In this document: piece after piece, positions 1-9,667 of the stretch
Layout: the number at the start of each line of letters is the position of its first letter
Numbering within the stretch: position 1 is the stretch's first letter
Origin: Faecalibacterium taiwanense
Lineage (GTDB): Bacteria > Bacillota > Clostridia > Oscillospirales > Ruminococcaceae
Assembly (NCBI RefSeq): GCF_036632915.2
Contig: NZ_CP155552.1
Location: 1,116,001-1,180,000, forward strand
Direction of reading: 5' to 3'
DNA: 64,000 nucleotides
The notes under the pieces: model-generated
Told to the model about the DNA's origin: nothing
The model's database searches: none
What the model saw: only the letters and a program-made list of their open reading frames with translations
Translations under genes and position numbers: made by a program

Positions 1-1
1 G

Positions 2-244
2 GCCACCGTCGATTTTGGTGATGGCATCACCGAGACTCTGCCGCTGGATACAGACCACGATTACCTGTATGATGTGGGCAATTATGTCGTGCATCTGCAG
101 GTAAAGGATGGTGCCATCGCGTTTTTGGACAGTCAGTGCCCGGACCATGTGTGCGAGCAATTCGGCTGGCTGGACAAGGACGGCGCATGGGCTGCATGCG
201 TCCCTGCCGGGGTGTATGTGGTAGTGGAAACTACAGCTGAATAA
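2..244 (+). CDS. NusG domain II-containing protein (3' part)
   Basis: The reading frame is open from the window edge to TAA at 242-244, giving the last 80 residues of a protein whose start lies outside. The C-terminal pattern SQCPDHVCEQFGWL followed by AACVPAGVYVVVE matches the stand-alone NusG domain II family (COG5341 type). Those proteins are usually about 120-130 aa with an N-terminal membrane anchor, so the anchor is probably in the missing part. The role of this family is not established. A terminator follows directly. The family call is by motif recognition. Confidence 0.7.
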   Translation, partial: ATVDFGDGITETLPLDTDHDYLYDVGNYVVHLQVKDGAIAFLDSQCPDHVCEQFGWLDKDGAWAACVPAGVYVVVETTAE

Positions 245-258
245 AGATCGTGCTTCAA

Positions 259-305
259 AAAAGAGGCAGTACCCTGCAAGAGCGGGGCACTGTCTCTTTT
301 GTTTT
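259..305 (+). terminator. Rho-independent terminator
   Basis: A 12-bp stem (259-270 with 289-300, one G-U pair) is followed by a T-rich tract. It closes the NusG-II gene unit and separates it from the exporter operon. Confidence 0.75.
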
Positions 306-506
306 GTCTGGAAGGCAAAAGAGGGCACGGTGTGAAAGTTGGGTAAAACTTTGACACAAATGCGTCAAAACAAAATTTAGACGCTTGTGTAATAGACGAA
401 AATGCGATAAACTAACAATAAACTCTTTATCGCGCGCTTTTGCAAAGCCTGCGCCCGATACCGAAACCAGGGCATGCCCTGAAAGATACAGGAGGAAACA
501 GCAAGC

Positions 507-2324
507 ATGATCTTTAAAAAGAAGCAGGATGCTGCGGTACAGCAGACGGCTGCGGGTGAGGCAAAGCCCGCAGCGAAGGGCGGCAAAGCAGCAGCCTTTT
601 TCCGCAAGAACTGGAAATGGATGGTGCCGGTAGTGTGCGTGGCCGTGCTGGGCGGATGGTTCATCCTGCGCCCGGACAAGGCACAGAACGCCAATACGGA
701 CATCAACTATGTGCAGGTCTCGCCGTCCAAACGGGATGTGTCCAACACCCTCAGCGGAACCGGCACTCTGAACCCTGCCAATACATATAATGTTAAGTCG
801 CTGGTAGCGGGCAAGGTGTTGACCAGCAGCTTTGAGGAAGGGGACATCGTGGAGGAAGGCACCGTGCTGTACACGGTGGACTCCTCCGATGCTACCACCA
901 AGGCGGAGCAGGCGTCCATTGCTCTGCAGCAGGCACAGCGCAGCTACGACAAGACGGCAGACCGCCAGTATGTCCGCGCCGAGGTGGCAGGTGTTGTGAG
1001 TGCCCTCAAGGTGGCCAAGGGCGACGAAGTGACCAGCGGTCAGGAAGTGGCGGTCATCCGTGACAGCTCCAAAATGGTGCTGCGGCTGGAGTTCCCGGCA
1101 GCAGATGCCGCCACCTTCTCGGTGGGCCAGAGCGCAGAGGTGACGCTGGACGGCACCTTTGAAATGCTGACCGGCACCGTGACCGCTGTGACCGGCACCG
1201 ATGCTCTGAGCACCGGCAACCTGCTCACCCGCACCGTGACCATTGCTGTGCGCAATGCAGGCGGCCTGACCACTGCGCAGGCAGCAACGGCAACCATCAA
1301 TGGCGTGAACTGCATTGCCGCCAAGTGCTTTGAGTATCAGGCAGAGCGCACCCTGACTGCCCTTGCCGCCGGTACCGTGACGGCCATCAATGTGCCGGAA
1401 GGCGGAGCCGTGAACAAGGACGATATCGTGCTGCAGATCAGCGGCGAGGACCTGACCGAGGCCATCCAGTCTGCCGCCGAGAGCCTGCGCAGCGCCGAGC
1501 TGAACATGGACAATCTGCAGGAGGCCATGAACAACTACACCATCACCTCGCCCATCAGCGGCACCATTATTGAAAAGAATGCCAAGGCCGGGGACGCGCT
1601 GTCCGCCGGCTCGGACCTGTGCACGATCTTTGACCTGAGCTATCTGGAGATGACCCTGAACGTGGACGAGCTGCAGGTCAGCAGCCTGTCGGTGGGTCAG
1701 AGCGTGCAGGTCACGGCGGATGCCGTGCCGGACAAAACCTATACCGGCGTTGTGACCCGTGTTTCCTTGAAGGGTACCTCCAATGGCGGCACCACCACCT
1801 ACCCGGTCAAGGTGCGCATTGATGAGACCGATGGCCTGCGCCCGGGCATGAACGCCAATGCTGAGATCGTGGTGGCACAGGCAAAGAATACCCTTACCGT
1901 GCCCAACGCTGCCATCGTGCGCGGCGGCTATGTGCTGGTCACGCAGGACTCCCCCAGCGCAGTCAACGCAGACCCGGGCATGATCGCGCCGGACGGCTAT
2001 GTGTATGTGCCGGTCAAGACCGGCGTCAGCGATGACAACTACACCCAGATCGTCAGCGGGCTGACCGGCAATGACACGGTGGCCTACGACTCTGCCGCAG
2101 CAAGTACCGATACGTACTATGACGACGGCGGCTATTACGAGGCGGATGCAGAGAGCACCGAGGGCGAGGAAGGCGCCGATGCTGCGAACAGCATGGTCGA
2201 TGAAGAAGAACCGGAAAACGGGACCGTACCGGCGGAAGAGCCTGTGGAAGCCGAGGAAAAGCAGGACTCCGCAGGGGATGACGTGAATCCGTCTCAGGCA
2301 GACGGCGTGGTCTATCTGGGCTGA
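507..2324 (+). CDS. HlyD/MacA-like periplasmic adaptor of an ABC exporter
   Basis: This 605-aa protein is the extracellular adaptor of a tripartite-like MacAB exporter. It has a basic cytoplasmic N-terminus and one membrane segment at about residues 35-50 (WMVPVVCVAVLGGWFIL). Two biotinyl-lipoyl-like hairpin halves follow (VKSLVAGKVLTSSFEEGD and TSPISGTIIEKNAKAGD), with a helical stretch between them, then a beta-barrel domain ending near VPNAAIVRGGYVLV. The last 80 residues are very acidic (Glu/Asp-rich) and low in complexity. AGGAGG at 490-495 fixes the ATG. The ATPase starts 15 bp after the stop, so these form one operon. The substrate is unknown; antimicrobial peptide or macrolide efflux is typical of the family. 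Confidence 0.88.
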   Translation: MIFKKKQDAAVQQTAAGEAKPAAKGGKAAAFFRKNWKWMVPVVCVAVLGGWFILRPDKAQNANTDINYVQVSPSKRDVSNTLSGTGTLNPANTYNVKSLVAGKVLTSSFEEGDIVEEGTVLYTVDSSDATTKAEQASIALQQAQRSYDKTADRQYVRAEVAGVVSALKVAKGDEVTSGQEVAVIRDSSKMVLRLEFPAADAATFSVGQSAEVTLDGTFEMLTGTVTAVTGTDALSTGNLLTRTVTIAVRNAGGLTTAQAATATINGVNCIAAKCFEYQAERTLTALAAGTVTAINVPEGGAVNKDDIVLQISGEDLTEAIQSAAESLRSAELNMDNLQEAMNNYTITSPISGTIIEKNAKAGDALSAGSDLCTIFDLSYLEMTLNVDELQVSSLSVGQSVQVTADAVPDKTYTGVVTRVSLKGTSNGGTTTYPVKVRIDETDGLRPGMNANAEIVVAQAKNTLTVPNAAIVRGGYVLVTQDSPSAVNADPGMIAPDGYVYVPVKTGVSDDNYTQIVSGLTGNDTVAYDSAAASTDTYYDDGGYYEADAESTEGEEGADAANSMVDEEEPENGTVPAEEPVEAEEKQDSAGDDVNPSQADGVVYLG

Positions 2325-2338
2325 CACAGGAGGAATGC

Positions 2339-3088
2339 ATGAGCGCTCTGATCGAGTTTGATGAGGTGTGCAAGTATTACCAGATGGGTGACACCACGGT
2401 AAAAGCTGCAGACCACATCACCATGAAAATCGAAAAAGGCGAGTTCGTGGCCATCGTGGGCCAGTCCGGCTCCGGCAAATCCACCTGCATGAACATCATC
2501 GGATGTCTGGATGTGCCCACCCACGGCACCTACCGCCTGAACGGAAAAGACGTTGGCAGGATGAGCCGCAATGAGCTGGCATCCGTCCGCAACGAGATGC
2601 TGGGTTTCATCTTCCAGCAGTACAACCTTTTGCCAAGGCTCAACCTGATGGAGAACGTGGAGGTGCCGCTGGTGTATGCGGGCATCGGCCGCGCCGAGCG
2701 CCACGCCCGGGCCAAAGAGGTGCTGGAGCAGGTGGGTCTGGGCGATAAGCTCAGGAACCGCCCCAACCAGCTTTCCGGCGGCCAGCAGCAGCGTGTTTCC
2801 ATCGCTCGGGCGCTGGTGCGGAACCCGGCGGTCATTCTGGCCGACGAGCCTACCGGCGCACTGGACAGCCACACCGGCCGCGAAGTGCTGGGAATGCTGC
2901 AGCAGATGCACGATGAGGGCCACACCGTGGTGCTCATCACCCACGATAATTCCATTGCGGTGCAGGCAGACCGCATCATCCGTCTGGAGGACGGGCGGGT
3001 GGTCTACGATGGCGATGCCCATGCACCGGAAGCCGTGGTGCAGCCCACGCTGCTGCCGGAAACGCCGGATGAGGAGGAGAAAGCATGA
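2339..3088 (+). CDS. ABC transporter ATP-binding protein (MacB/LolD type)
   Basis: This 249-aa nucleotide-binding subunit energises the exporter. The Walker A is GQSGSGKST (about residues 40-48), the Q-loop lies in [10 protein letters not shown], the signature is [15 protein letters not shown], and Walker B is [12 protein letters not shown], followed by the H-loop in LITHD. It belongs to the lipoprotein/macrolide exporter class with a separate permease, unlike the fused MacB of Gram-negatives. The start is preceded by AGGAGG. Its 3' end overlaps the permease start by 4 bp (ATGA), which indicates translational coupling. Confidence 0.95.
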   Translation: MSALIEFDEVCKYYQMGDTTVKAADHITMKIEKGEFVAIVGQSGSGKSTCMNIIGCLDVPTHGTYRLNGKDVGRMSRNELASVRNEMLGFIFQQYNLLPRLNLMENVEVPLVYAGIGRAERHARAKEVLEQVGLGDKLRNRPNQLSGGQQQRVSIARALVRNPAVILADEPTGALDSHTGREVLGMLQQMHDEGHTVVLITHDNSIAVQADRIIRLEDGRVVYDGDAHAPEAVVQPTLLPETPDEEEKA

Positions 3089-4290
3089 TTATTGAAACCT
3101 TCCGTCAGGCCATCCAGAACGTGTGGAGCAACAAACTGCGCACCTTCCTTACCATGCTGGGCATCATCATCGGTGTTATGGCAGTCATCGTCATCGTGGG
3201 CTTGGGCAACGGCATGACCAAAAGCATGCGCGACAGCTTTTCGGCACTGGGTACCAACACCCTTTCGGTGCAGGTGTGGGGCAACGGCTCACGCACCGTT
3301 TCGGTGGAGGAAATGTACAAGCTGCCCACGGAGTACCCGGAGCTGATCCAGTCCATTTCGCCGCAGATCGATTTCAGCGGCAGCGGCACGCTGAAGATCG
3401 GCACTACCAGCTACCGCTGGTCCAACATCAGCGGCGTGGACGAGAACTATTCCGCCATGAAAAATTACCAGATCGCGCAGGGACGCGGCCTGCAGTACAT
3501 GGATATGAAGGATAACAAGCATGTGTGCATCATCGGCGATTACCTCAACCGTGTGGCCTTTGGCGGCAACGGCCTTGGCCAGACGCTCAAGATCGGTGCC
3601 AACAAGTTCCGCATCGTGGGCGTGCTGGCGGCCAAAGTCAGCGATCCGGACATGCAGCAGGGCAGCGATGACGACTGCGTTTACCTGCCCTATACCACGG
3701 CCATGCGTCTTTCCAGCCAGAGCACGGTGAACAACTATGCCGCGGTCATGGAGGATGAGGGCCGCGCCAACGAAGCAAAGTCTGCGGTGGAAAGCGAACT
3801 GCAGCGCCTGCTTGGCTCGGATAACGGCTACTATGTCTACAGCGCCAGCGAGTGGCTGGAGGAAATGAACAACATGATCAACATGGTCATTGTGATCCTG
3901 ACCGGCATTGCCAGCATTTCGCTGCTGGTGGGCGGCATTGGCATCATGAACATCATGCTGGTGTCGGTGACTGAGCGCACCCGCGAGATCGGCATTCGCA
4001 AGGCACTGGGTGCCAAGGAACGCACCATTCTGTCGCAGTTCGTGGTGGAAGCAGCCACCACCTCGGCCCTCGGCGGCGCACTGGGCATTGCACTGGGCTA
4101 CATCGTATCCATGGGAGCAAACAAGGTGCTGCCCATGTTCACCAGCGGCACAACGGTCACGGTCAGCCCGTCCTTCAATTCCATCGCAGTGGCCTTTGGC
4201 ATCTCGGTGGGGATTGGCGTGCTGTTCGGCTACCTGCCCGCAAAGCGCGCAGCGCGGCTCAACCCCATTGAAGCATTGCGCTATGACTGA
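3085..4290 (+). CDS. ABC transporter permease (MacB-PCD/FtsX type)
   Basis: This 401-aa membrane subunit has the MacB topology: one N-terminal membrane helix (about 18-42, FLTMLGIIIGVMAVIVIVGL), a large extracytoplasmic MacB_PCD domain (about 45-260), then three C-terminal helices of an FtsX domain. The conserved segment GIMNIMLVSVTERTREIGIR precedes the last helices, and the C-terminus KRAARLNPIEALRYD is the family signature. With the adaptor and ATPase upstream it completes a MacAB-like exporter. An in-frame surface-protein gene follows after 58 bp. Confidence 0.94.
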   Translation: MIIETFRQAIQNVWSNKLRTFLTMLGIIIGVMAVIVIVGLGNGMTKSMRDSFSALGTNTLSVQVWGNGSRTVSVEEMYKLPTEYPELIQSISPQIDFSGSGTLKIGTTSYRWSNISGVDENYSAMKNYQIAQGRGLQYMDMKDNKHVCIIGDYLNRVAFGGNGLGQTLKIGANKFRIVGVLAAKVSDPDMQQGSDDDCVYLPYTTAMRLSSQSTVNNYAAVMEDEGRANEAKSAVESELQRLLGSDNGYYVYSASEWLEEMNNMINMVIVILTGIASISLLVGGIGIMNIMLVSVTERTREIGIRKALGAKERTILSQFVVEAATTSALGGALGIALGYIVSMGANKVLPMFTSGTTVTVSPSFNSIAVAFGISVGIGVLFGYLPAKRAARLNPIEALRYD

Positions 4291-4348
4291 ACTCTTCTCT
4301 GCCGGCGTTGCGCCGGACTGCAAAACACCAAGGAAGGGGAATATACCT

Positions 4349-6451
4349 ATGAAAAAACGTCTCTTCGCATGTCTGCTTGCAGCATGCCTGGCTGTATCCG
4401 TGCTGGTGCTTCCGGCATCGGCGGCCAGCCTGAACAACTCGGCCATCCAGACGGCCATCACGCTGGGCGCTATGGATACCAGCCAGACCGGCAGTCTGGA
4501 TGCTGCCGTCACCCGCGGTGCATTTGCCAAGATGCTGGTCTCCTTTTCGGCCTACCGCGAAAGCGCCAGCCAGCAGGGCAATCTGGGCACACTGTATAAG
4601 GATGTGCCCGGCAGCTCTCAGTGGGCACCCTATGTGCGCATTGCGGTGCAGCAGGGCTGGATAAACGGCTATACTGATGGTACATTCCGCCCGGATAATA
4701 CGGTCACGCTGGAAGAAGCCTGCACCGCAGCGCTCAAGCTGCTGGGCTATAAAATGACCGACCTCAACGGCGTGTTCCCGACGGCACAGCTGAACAAGGC
4801 GCAGGAACTGGGCCTGCGTAACCAGCTGAACCGCAGCCAGAGCGAGGCCATGAACTATGAGGATTGTGCTTTGCTGCTGTATAACACCCTCACGGCAAAC
4901 ACCGCCTCTGGCAGCGCCTATGGTACCAGCCTGGGCTTTACGGTTTCGAACGGTCAGGTGGACACCTCCACGGTAATGCTCAAGAGCCTGAAGGGACCCT
5001 TTGTGGCAGCGGAAGGCACCCAGCTGCCTTTTACGCCGGTGAGCATCTACCGCAACGATAAGGTCTCGGCTTCTGCAGAGCTGAACCGCTACGATGTGTA
5101 TTATTACAGCGAAAGTCTGCAGACTGTATGGATCTACACCCGCAAAGCAGCAGGCCGCATCACTGCCGTTTCGCCCAGCGCCAGCGCACCCACGGCCATT
5201 ACCGTGGCGGGCACCAGCTATCAGCTGGGCAGCACAGCAGTGGCTTCCAAGGTGTCCAGCCTGAACGGCGGCGGTGTGGGCGAAGTGGTCACTCTGCTGC
5301 TGGGCATGAACAATGAGGCGGCGGATGTTATTACCGGCGCAGAGGCCGACGAGGTGTTCTACGGCGTGGTGCAGGGCGCAGCCCGCAGCCTTGTGGAAGA
5401 TAACGGCGCGGATGTGCTGCAGCGCGTGGCTGTCATGTGCACCGATGGTGTTCAGCGCACTGTGAATGTGGACAAAAGCCTGAACTACCCCAAGGGCTGG
5501 CTGGTAGAGATCCGTGTAACGCCGGAAGGCGAGTCCGTGAGCGGCATCGAGAACAAGGCCGTTACCGGCAAGGTCAATGCAGATGCAACGGCACTGGGCA
5601 GCTATGCCCTTGCCGACGATGTACAGATTCTGGATACAACTGCGGAGGGTGTGGCTGGGACGGTTCGTCCCAGCCGCCTAGCGGGAACAGACCTGAATCT
5701 TCTGAACGTCCGCTACTATACGCTGAATGAGAAGGGCGAGATCGACCGCCTGATCCTGAATGATGTCACCGGCGACCTGTGGACCTACGGCGTGCTGGAT
5801 GATATCAAGAATGTGGCAGTCAACTACTCGGAACTGCAGACGCTGGCCAAGATCATTTTCACCGGCAAGAGCGACAGCACGGATACGCAGGATAAGATCG
5901 TGGACGACCTGAAGGATGTTCTGGTGCCCACCACCAGCGAAGTGCTGTGGGGTGTGATCAACGGCGACATCCTCTCCACTCTGTGGCAGAAGATCACAGC
6001 CAACACGGATAGCCTGCTCAGCCTTGGTCTGCGGCAGGTGGGCAGCCTTGTAGGCGAACCGTATGCGTCCATCTTCCGCTATATTGGCGGCGGTGCTACC
6101 TATGTGTGCTATGTCAATGGTTCGCAGGTAGCTTTCACCACCAACGTCAAATATCCGGTGCTGGTAGGTGGTGTTGCAGCCCGCAGAGAGACGACCGGCA
6201 GCGTGCGGACGATGGTCCAGCTCATGCCCATGAAGATCGATCAGGTGGGTGCAGCGTCGGTCATGAGCAACGGCACCCGCTTTGAGATGGCGGACGACGC
6301 ACAGGTGTATCTGTGGTACAAGGGTCAGTACTACGCCACCAAGCTGACCGAGGTCAACTCGGAGGGCTACTACCTGACCGGCTGGTACGATAACTTTGGC
6401 TGTGCTGCGGGCAAGCGCGTGCGTGTGATCGTGGCCGTCAAAAAGGACTGA
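4349..6451 (+). CDS. S-layer homology (SLH) domain surface protein
   Basis: This 700-aa secreted protein starts at the ATG after AGGAAGGGGA. A longer in-frame extension to the left overlaps the permease and is rejected. The signal peptide is MKKRLFACLLAACLAV to a likely AxA cleavage near ASAAS. Two SLH-like repeats occupy about residues 25-135 (VTRGAFAKMLVSF; YVRIAVQQGWINGYTDGTFRPD), which in the family bind secondary cell-wall polymers. The remaining 550 residues are beta-rich and of unknown function. The stop overlaps the next start by one base. It sits in line with the exporter operon, but there is no direct evidence that it is a substrate. Confidence 0.85.
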   Translation: MKKRLFACLLAACLAVSVLVLPASAASLNNSAIQTAITLGAMDTSQTGSLDAAVTRGAFAKMLVSFSAYRESASQQGNLGTLYKDVPGSSQWAPYVRIAVQQGWINGYTDGTFRPDNTVTLEEACTAALKLLGYKMTDLNGVFPTAQLNKAQELGLRNQLNRSQSEAMNYEDCALLLYNTLTANTASGSAYGTSLGFTVSNGQVDTSTVMLKSLKGPFVAAEGTQLPFTPVSIYRNDKVSASAELNRYDVYYYSESLQTVWIYTRKAAGRITAVSPSASAPTAITVAGTSYQLGSTAVASKVSSLNGGGVGEVVTLLLGMNNEAADVITGAEADEVFYGVVQGAARSLVEDNGADVLQRVAVMCTDGVQRTVNVDKSLNYPKGWLVEIRVTPEGESVSGIENKAVTGKVNADATALGSYALADDVQILDTTAEGVAGTVRPSRLAGTDLNLLNVRYYTLNEKGEIDRLILNDVTGDLWTYGVLDDIKNVAVNYSELQTLAKIIFTGKSDSTDTQDKIVDDLKDVLVPTTSEVLWGVINGDILSTLWQKITANTDSLLSLGLRQVGSLVGEPYASIFRYIGGGATYVCYVNGSQVAFTTNVKYPVLVGGVAARRETTGSVRTMVQLMPMKIDQVGAASVMSNGTRFEMADDAQVYLWYKGQYYATKLTEVNSEGYYLTGWYDNFGCAAGKRVRVIVAVKKD

Positions 6452-7230
6452 TGGATTATTACAGCGTCCCGCGCCGCATTCTGCGCGGGGCAAGACAGCT
6501 GGTGTATCCGCGCCGCTGCCCGTTTTGTGATCGGGTGCTGGGCAGTGTGCCCATCTGCCCGGATTGTGCCGCGGAGCTGGAAGAGCTGCGCAGGAAGCCG
6601 GGAATGCGGCTGGACGCTTCTCAGCATTATTTAGGGGAACTGACCGGTGCAGCAGCACCGTTCCGGTATGAGGGCTGTGTGCGGCGCGGCATCCTGCATA
6701 CAAAATACCATGCTGCACCGTGGGCGGCGGTGGAGCTGGGCCTCTGGCTGGCAAAGCTGGCCTTTGGCAGCGAGATGCATATGGCCGGTGCAGAACCGGT
6801 GCCGGAGCTTGTGGAAGGCATGTCCCTTGGGTACGACTGCATCGTTCCCGTACCGGCATCCGGCAGAGCACGCGGCTACAATGTGCCGCAGCTCATGGCG
6901 GTGCCGCTGGCCCGCGCACTGGGGATACCGCTGTACCCGAAAGCACTGGGCCGCACTCGTGCAAAGCGGCATCAGGCGGGCCTGCCCTTTGAGCAGCGCC
7001 TTGCCAATGTGGCGGGTGCCTTCCGGGTGACGGACACGGAACTTGTGGAGGGCAGAAAGGTGCTTTTGGTAGACGATGTGATCACTACCGGTGCCACGGC
7101 AGCAGCCTGCACACAGGCGCTGCTGGCAGCCGGTGCCGAGAGTGTGTTTGCAATTGCACTTGCCACTGTTGAATTTGAAATGTTTCCCGCAAGGGATCAG
7201 CCGCTGCAGGAAAACGAGCCGGATTTTTGA
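6451..7230 (+). CDS. comF: ComF-family amidophosphoribosyltransferase-like protein
   Basis: This 259-aa protein has an N-terminal zinc-ribbon-like pair (CPFCDRV ... CPDC, about residues 25-45), as in ComF. The C-terminal PRTase fold carries the PRPP-binding loop VLLVDDVITTGAT (about 206-218). ComF proteins support late steps of DNA uptake by natural transformation. A full-length ComEC homologue is present at 33500-35611, so part of a competence apparatus is encoded here. The start codon overlaps the SLH gene stop (TGATG). Confidence 0.87.
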   Translation: MDYYSVPRRILRGARQLVYPRRCPFCDRVLGSVPICPDCAAELEELRRKPGMRLDASQHYLGELTGAAAPFRYEGCVRRGILHTKYHAAPWAAVELGLWLAKLAFGSEMHMAGAEPVPELVEGMSLGYDCIVPVPASGRARGYNVPQLMAVPLARALGIPLYPKALGRTRAKRHQAGLPFEQRLANVAGAFRVTDTELVEGRKVLLVDDVITTGATAAACTQALLAAGAESVFAIALATVEFEMFPARDQPLQENEPDF

Positions 7231-7325
7231 AAATTTATTTGAAAAAACTTGGCAGAAAAAGCTTGACAAAACACCCTGAATCAAGTATACTAATTGAGCT
7301 GTGAGCGATAACCGCTTGCAGATAT

Positions 7326-7403
7326 CCGGGTGTAGCGCAGTTTTGGTAGCGCGCTTGAATGGGGTTCAAGAGGCCGTGAGTTCGATTCTCGCCACTCGGA
7401 CCA
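7326..7403 (+). tRNA. tRNA-Pro (anticodon GGG)
   Basis: A full cloverleaf can be drawn. The 7-bp acceptor pairs CCGGGTG with CACTCGG, the D-arm is GCGC/GCGC, and the anticodon stem is CTTGA/TCAAG. The loop ATGGGGT places GGG at positions 34-36. The T-arm is GTGAG-TTCGATT-CTCGC, and CCA (7401-7403) is encoded. An AT-rich accessory segment begins immediately downstream, which makes the tRNA 3' end a candidate integration site. Confidence 0.95.
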
Positions 7404-7408
7404 AAGAA

Positions 7409-7460
7409 AAATAATCCGAACTTGTTTCCGATAGGAGATGGGTTCGGATTATTTGTTTTC
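7409..7460 (+). terminator. Terminator after tRNA-Pro
   Basis: A 13-bp perfect stem (7409-7421 with 7442-7454) lies directly after the tRNA and is followed by TTTT. It probably ends the tRNA transcript. Confidence 0.65.
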
Positions 7461-7659
7461 TTCGGAAAGCTCAATGCAGGTGTCCATAAATCCGTTATTT
7501 AAAAGGCTTCTTAATTTTCGAGCGCTAGTTTTGGATGTATAGACGTTCAGTGATATTAGTTAAAAAGTTGACCTTTTATATAGGACTATGATATACTTGG
7601 CACAGAAAATTAAAAATCACAAGACGATTAAAGCAAAGCACCAGAATGGAGACTTTGAA

Positions 7660-8801
7660 ATGGCGTATGAAATCGATTTTATAGGTGTGAACTCAGAGAA
7701 AAGCACAAAAGATGCCGATGCAATTTGCATGCGTTGGAGGTCTGGAGTATCATTCGACGGAACAGCAACTTACAAAATAGGTGTCGTCGATGGTGGATTT
7801 GAGGCACATGGTGATGCTCTGGTTGCACACATGAACCAATATTATTTCAATGATGAACTTAATATAAAAGACATCACCGAAAAATCGGTTGATTTTATAG
7901 TTATAACTCATCCAGACCAAGACCATACAATTGGAATAAAAAAAGTTTTAGAGAATTTCAGCGTAAAAAAGATTTATATGAATCGCCCGTGGAAATACGT
8001 AGATGACCTTTTTGATAAAATTAATGATGGACGCATTACAAAAGAAAGTCTTGCAAGGAGATTGAGAGAAAAATATAAAACGATTGCTGATATTGAGGAT
8101 ATGGCTAAAGAAAAAAACATTCCAATTTATGAGGCGTTCGAGGGAACTCATATCGAAGATGAGTTGTTGATACTCTCCCTGAAAAGCAATACTATTTAAG
8201 CCTTTTGGTGTCCTCAGAAAAGACACCTCTTGAAATGAGCTCAGCGCTTCAACATGATGGAACACTTCTAAAGTTTCTGGAGTCGGTTAAAGATTTTGCA
8301 CTAAATATTCTTGAAACATGGGATATCGAAACGCTTAGAGAAAGTGAAACGACTTCAGCAGAAAATGAAACGAGTGTAATTCTAAGGGGAAAAGTGGATG
8401 GCTCTGGTTTCATCCTTACAGGTGATGCAGGTATTGGTTCATTAAATAGAGCAATTGATTATATGGAAAAAATTGGCGAAAACATTGTAGAGGATATTTC
8501 TTTTTACCAAGTTCCTCATCATGGAGGACGACACAATGTGAGTCCATCAGTATTAAACCGGATGCTAGGAGAAAAGATTGAAAAAGGTAGCTCTCGAAAT
8601 AAAGTAGCATTTGCTTCCGTAGCCCAGAATTCAAGTCACCCATTGAAAATGGTTACCAATGCATATATTAGACGTGGTGTTACCATATATAAAACAAATG
8701 GCAATGTAATATGCCATCACAATGGTAAAATGCCTGATCGCAGATGGGTAGGGCTGAAGTCAATTGAGTTCTCTGACTATGTAGAAGAATGGAGCAATTG
8801 A
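7660..8801 (+). pseudogene. ComEC-like metallo-beta-lactamase-fold hydrolase, frameshifted
   Basis: Two adjacent frames make one MBL-fold protein of about 380 aa. The first (ATG 7660, GGAG upstream) carries IDFIGV at the start and the metal motif THPDQDH (HxDxDH form typical of ComEC-type MBL domains). The second (to 8801) carries LTGDAG and VPHHGG. The first frame stops at 8199, but the sequence CTCTCCCTGAAAAG near 8174-8187 with one extra C would read on as LSPEKQYYLSLL directly into the second part. This is a single-base deletion at a CCC run, so either a true lesion or a sequencing error. The gene is strongly AT-rich against the GC-rich flanks and is followed 4 bp later by a membrane protein. 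Confidence 0.75.
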
Positions 8802-8805
8802 TATC

Positions 8806-9510
8806 ATGGATAGCGATCTCAAAAATTACAGAGAAAAGGAATTGAAATCATTTGTATTGGGAAATATTCTCCTGATTCTTATGGAAACCGGGATTGTTGA
8901 TAATATCGTACAGCTTATGAGTTCGAGTGATCTTTGGAAGGCAGCAGCAGAACTGTTCGAATCCTCTATCATATCATCAATAATCTACATTTTCGTGTTC
9001 TGTTTTGATTCAATTCTTCAAGGACGGCTAAAAGACAAGGTTATTTGGCCTATAAAAGGACTTCCAGGAAATACAATTTTCTTAGATATCGATAAAAACA
9101 ATAAAGATGAGCGTTTTTCTAAGCAAACAGCAAGAAAAGTTTATGAGAAGTTATATACCCAAATCGATTCTTGCAAGGACAAAAAGGAATGCGAAAAAAT
9201 CCAGAACCAATACTGGTACGCGATATATCAAAAATATGAAAGTCAAGCACAAATCTATATGGCGCAGCGTGATTTTTTGCTGCTTAGAGACATGACAATT
9301 ATGATGTTATGGATAGGATTTATGTATGTTTTCTTGTCGTGGTACATTAAAAGACCGCTTTCATGTAAATTAATCACAGTCTTTATAATTGAGTTTATGC
9401 TTATGTGGATTGGTGCTAGGGTAAAAGGAAACCGATTTGCTTACAATGTTATCGCAAAAGATTTGGCAAAATATTATAATGAACACAACAGCAAATCTTT
9501 GATTTCTTGA
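8806..9510 (+). CDS. Hypothetical multi-pass membrane protein paired with MBL hydrolase
   Basis: This 234-aa protein is not recognised as a named family. Visible hydrophobic segments are about 17-37 (weak), 54-68 (SIISSIIYIFVFCF), 165-183 (MTIMMLWIGFMYVFLSW) and 190-210 (LITVFIIEFMLMWIG). A charged 80-residue cytoplasmic-looking region lies between the second and third segments (many Lys, Asp, Glu). It starts 4 bp after the MBL gene and is as AT-rich, so the two were probably acquired and are expressed together. A membrane partner next to a hydrolase in a genomic island is an arrangement seen in defence modules; this function is inference only. Confidence 0.65.
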   Translation: MDSDLKNYREKELKSFVLGNILLILMETGIVDNIVQLMSSSDLWKAAAELFESSIISSIIYIFVFCFDSILQGRLKDKVIWPIKGLPGNTIFLDIDKNNKDERFSKQTARKVYEKLYTQIDSCKDKKECEKIQNQYWYAIYQKYESQAQIYMAQRDFLLLRDMTIMMLWIGFMYVFLSWYIKRPLSCKLITVFIIEFMLMWIGARVKGNRFAYNVIAKDLAKYYNEHNSKSLIS

Positions 9511-9667
9511 ATAAGCATATTATATGATGTGACACTAGCTTGTGTCGGTGTGAATAGCTATTGTATGCTTTGAATAGTCCAAGTGTTAATACTTAAGACT
9601 TTTTCTCTTTGATTTATAAAGAAAACTCTGAAAAAGCGGAGCATCAGCAAAAACAAGTGTATAGCTA

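Noticed and set aside
255..2327. Long open frame on the minus strand opposite the adaptor gene
   Set aside because: Antisense shadow of a GC-rich gene; the translation is His/Arg-rich without motifs. The same applies to the long frames opposite alaS (29663-32644), comEC (33548-35692) and GH112 (56774-58942).
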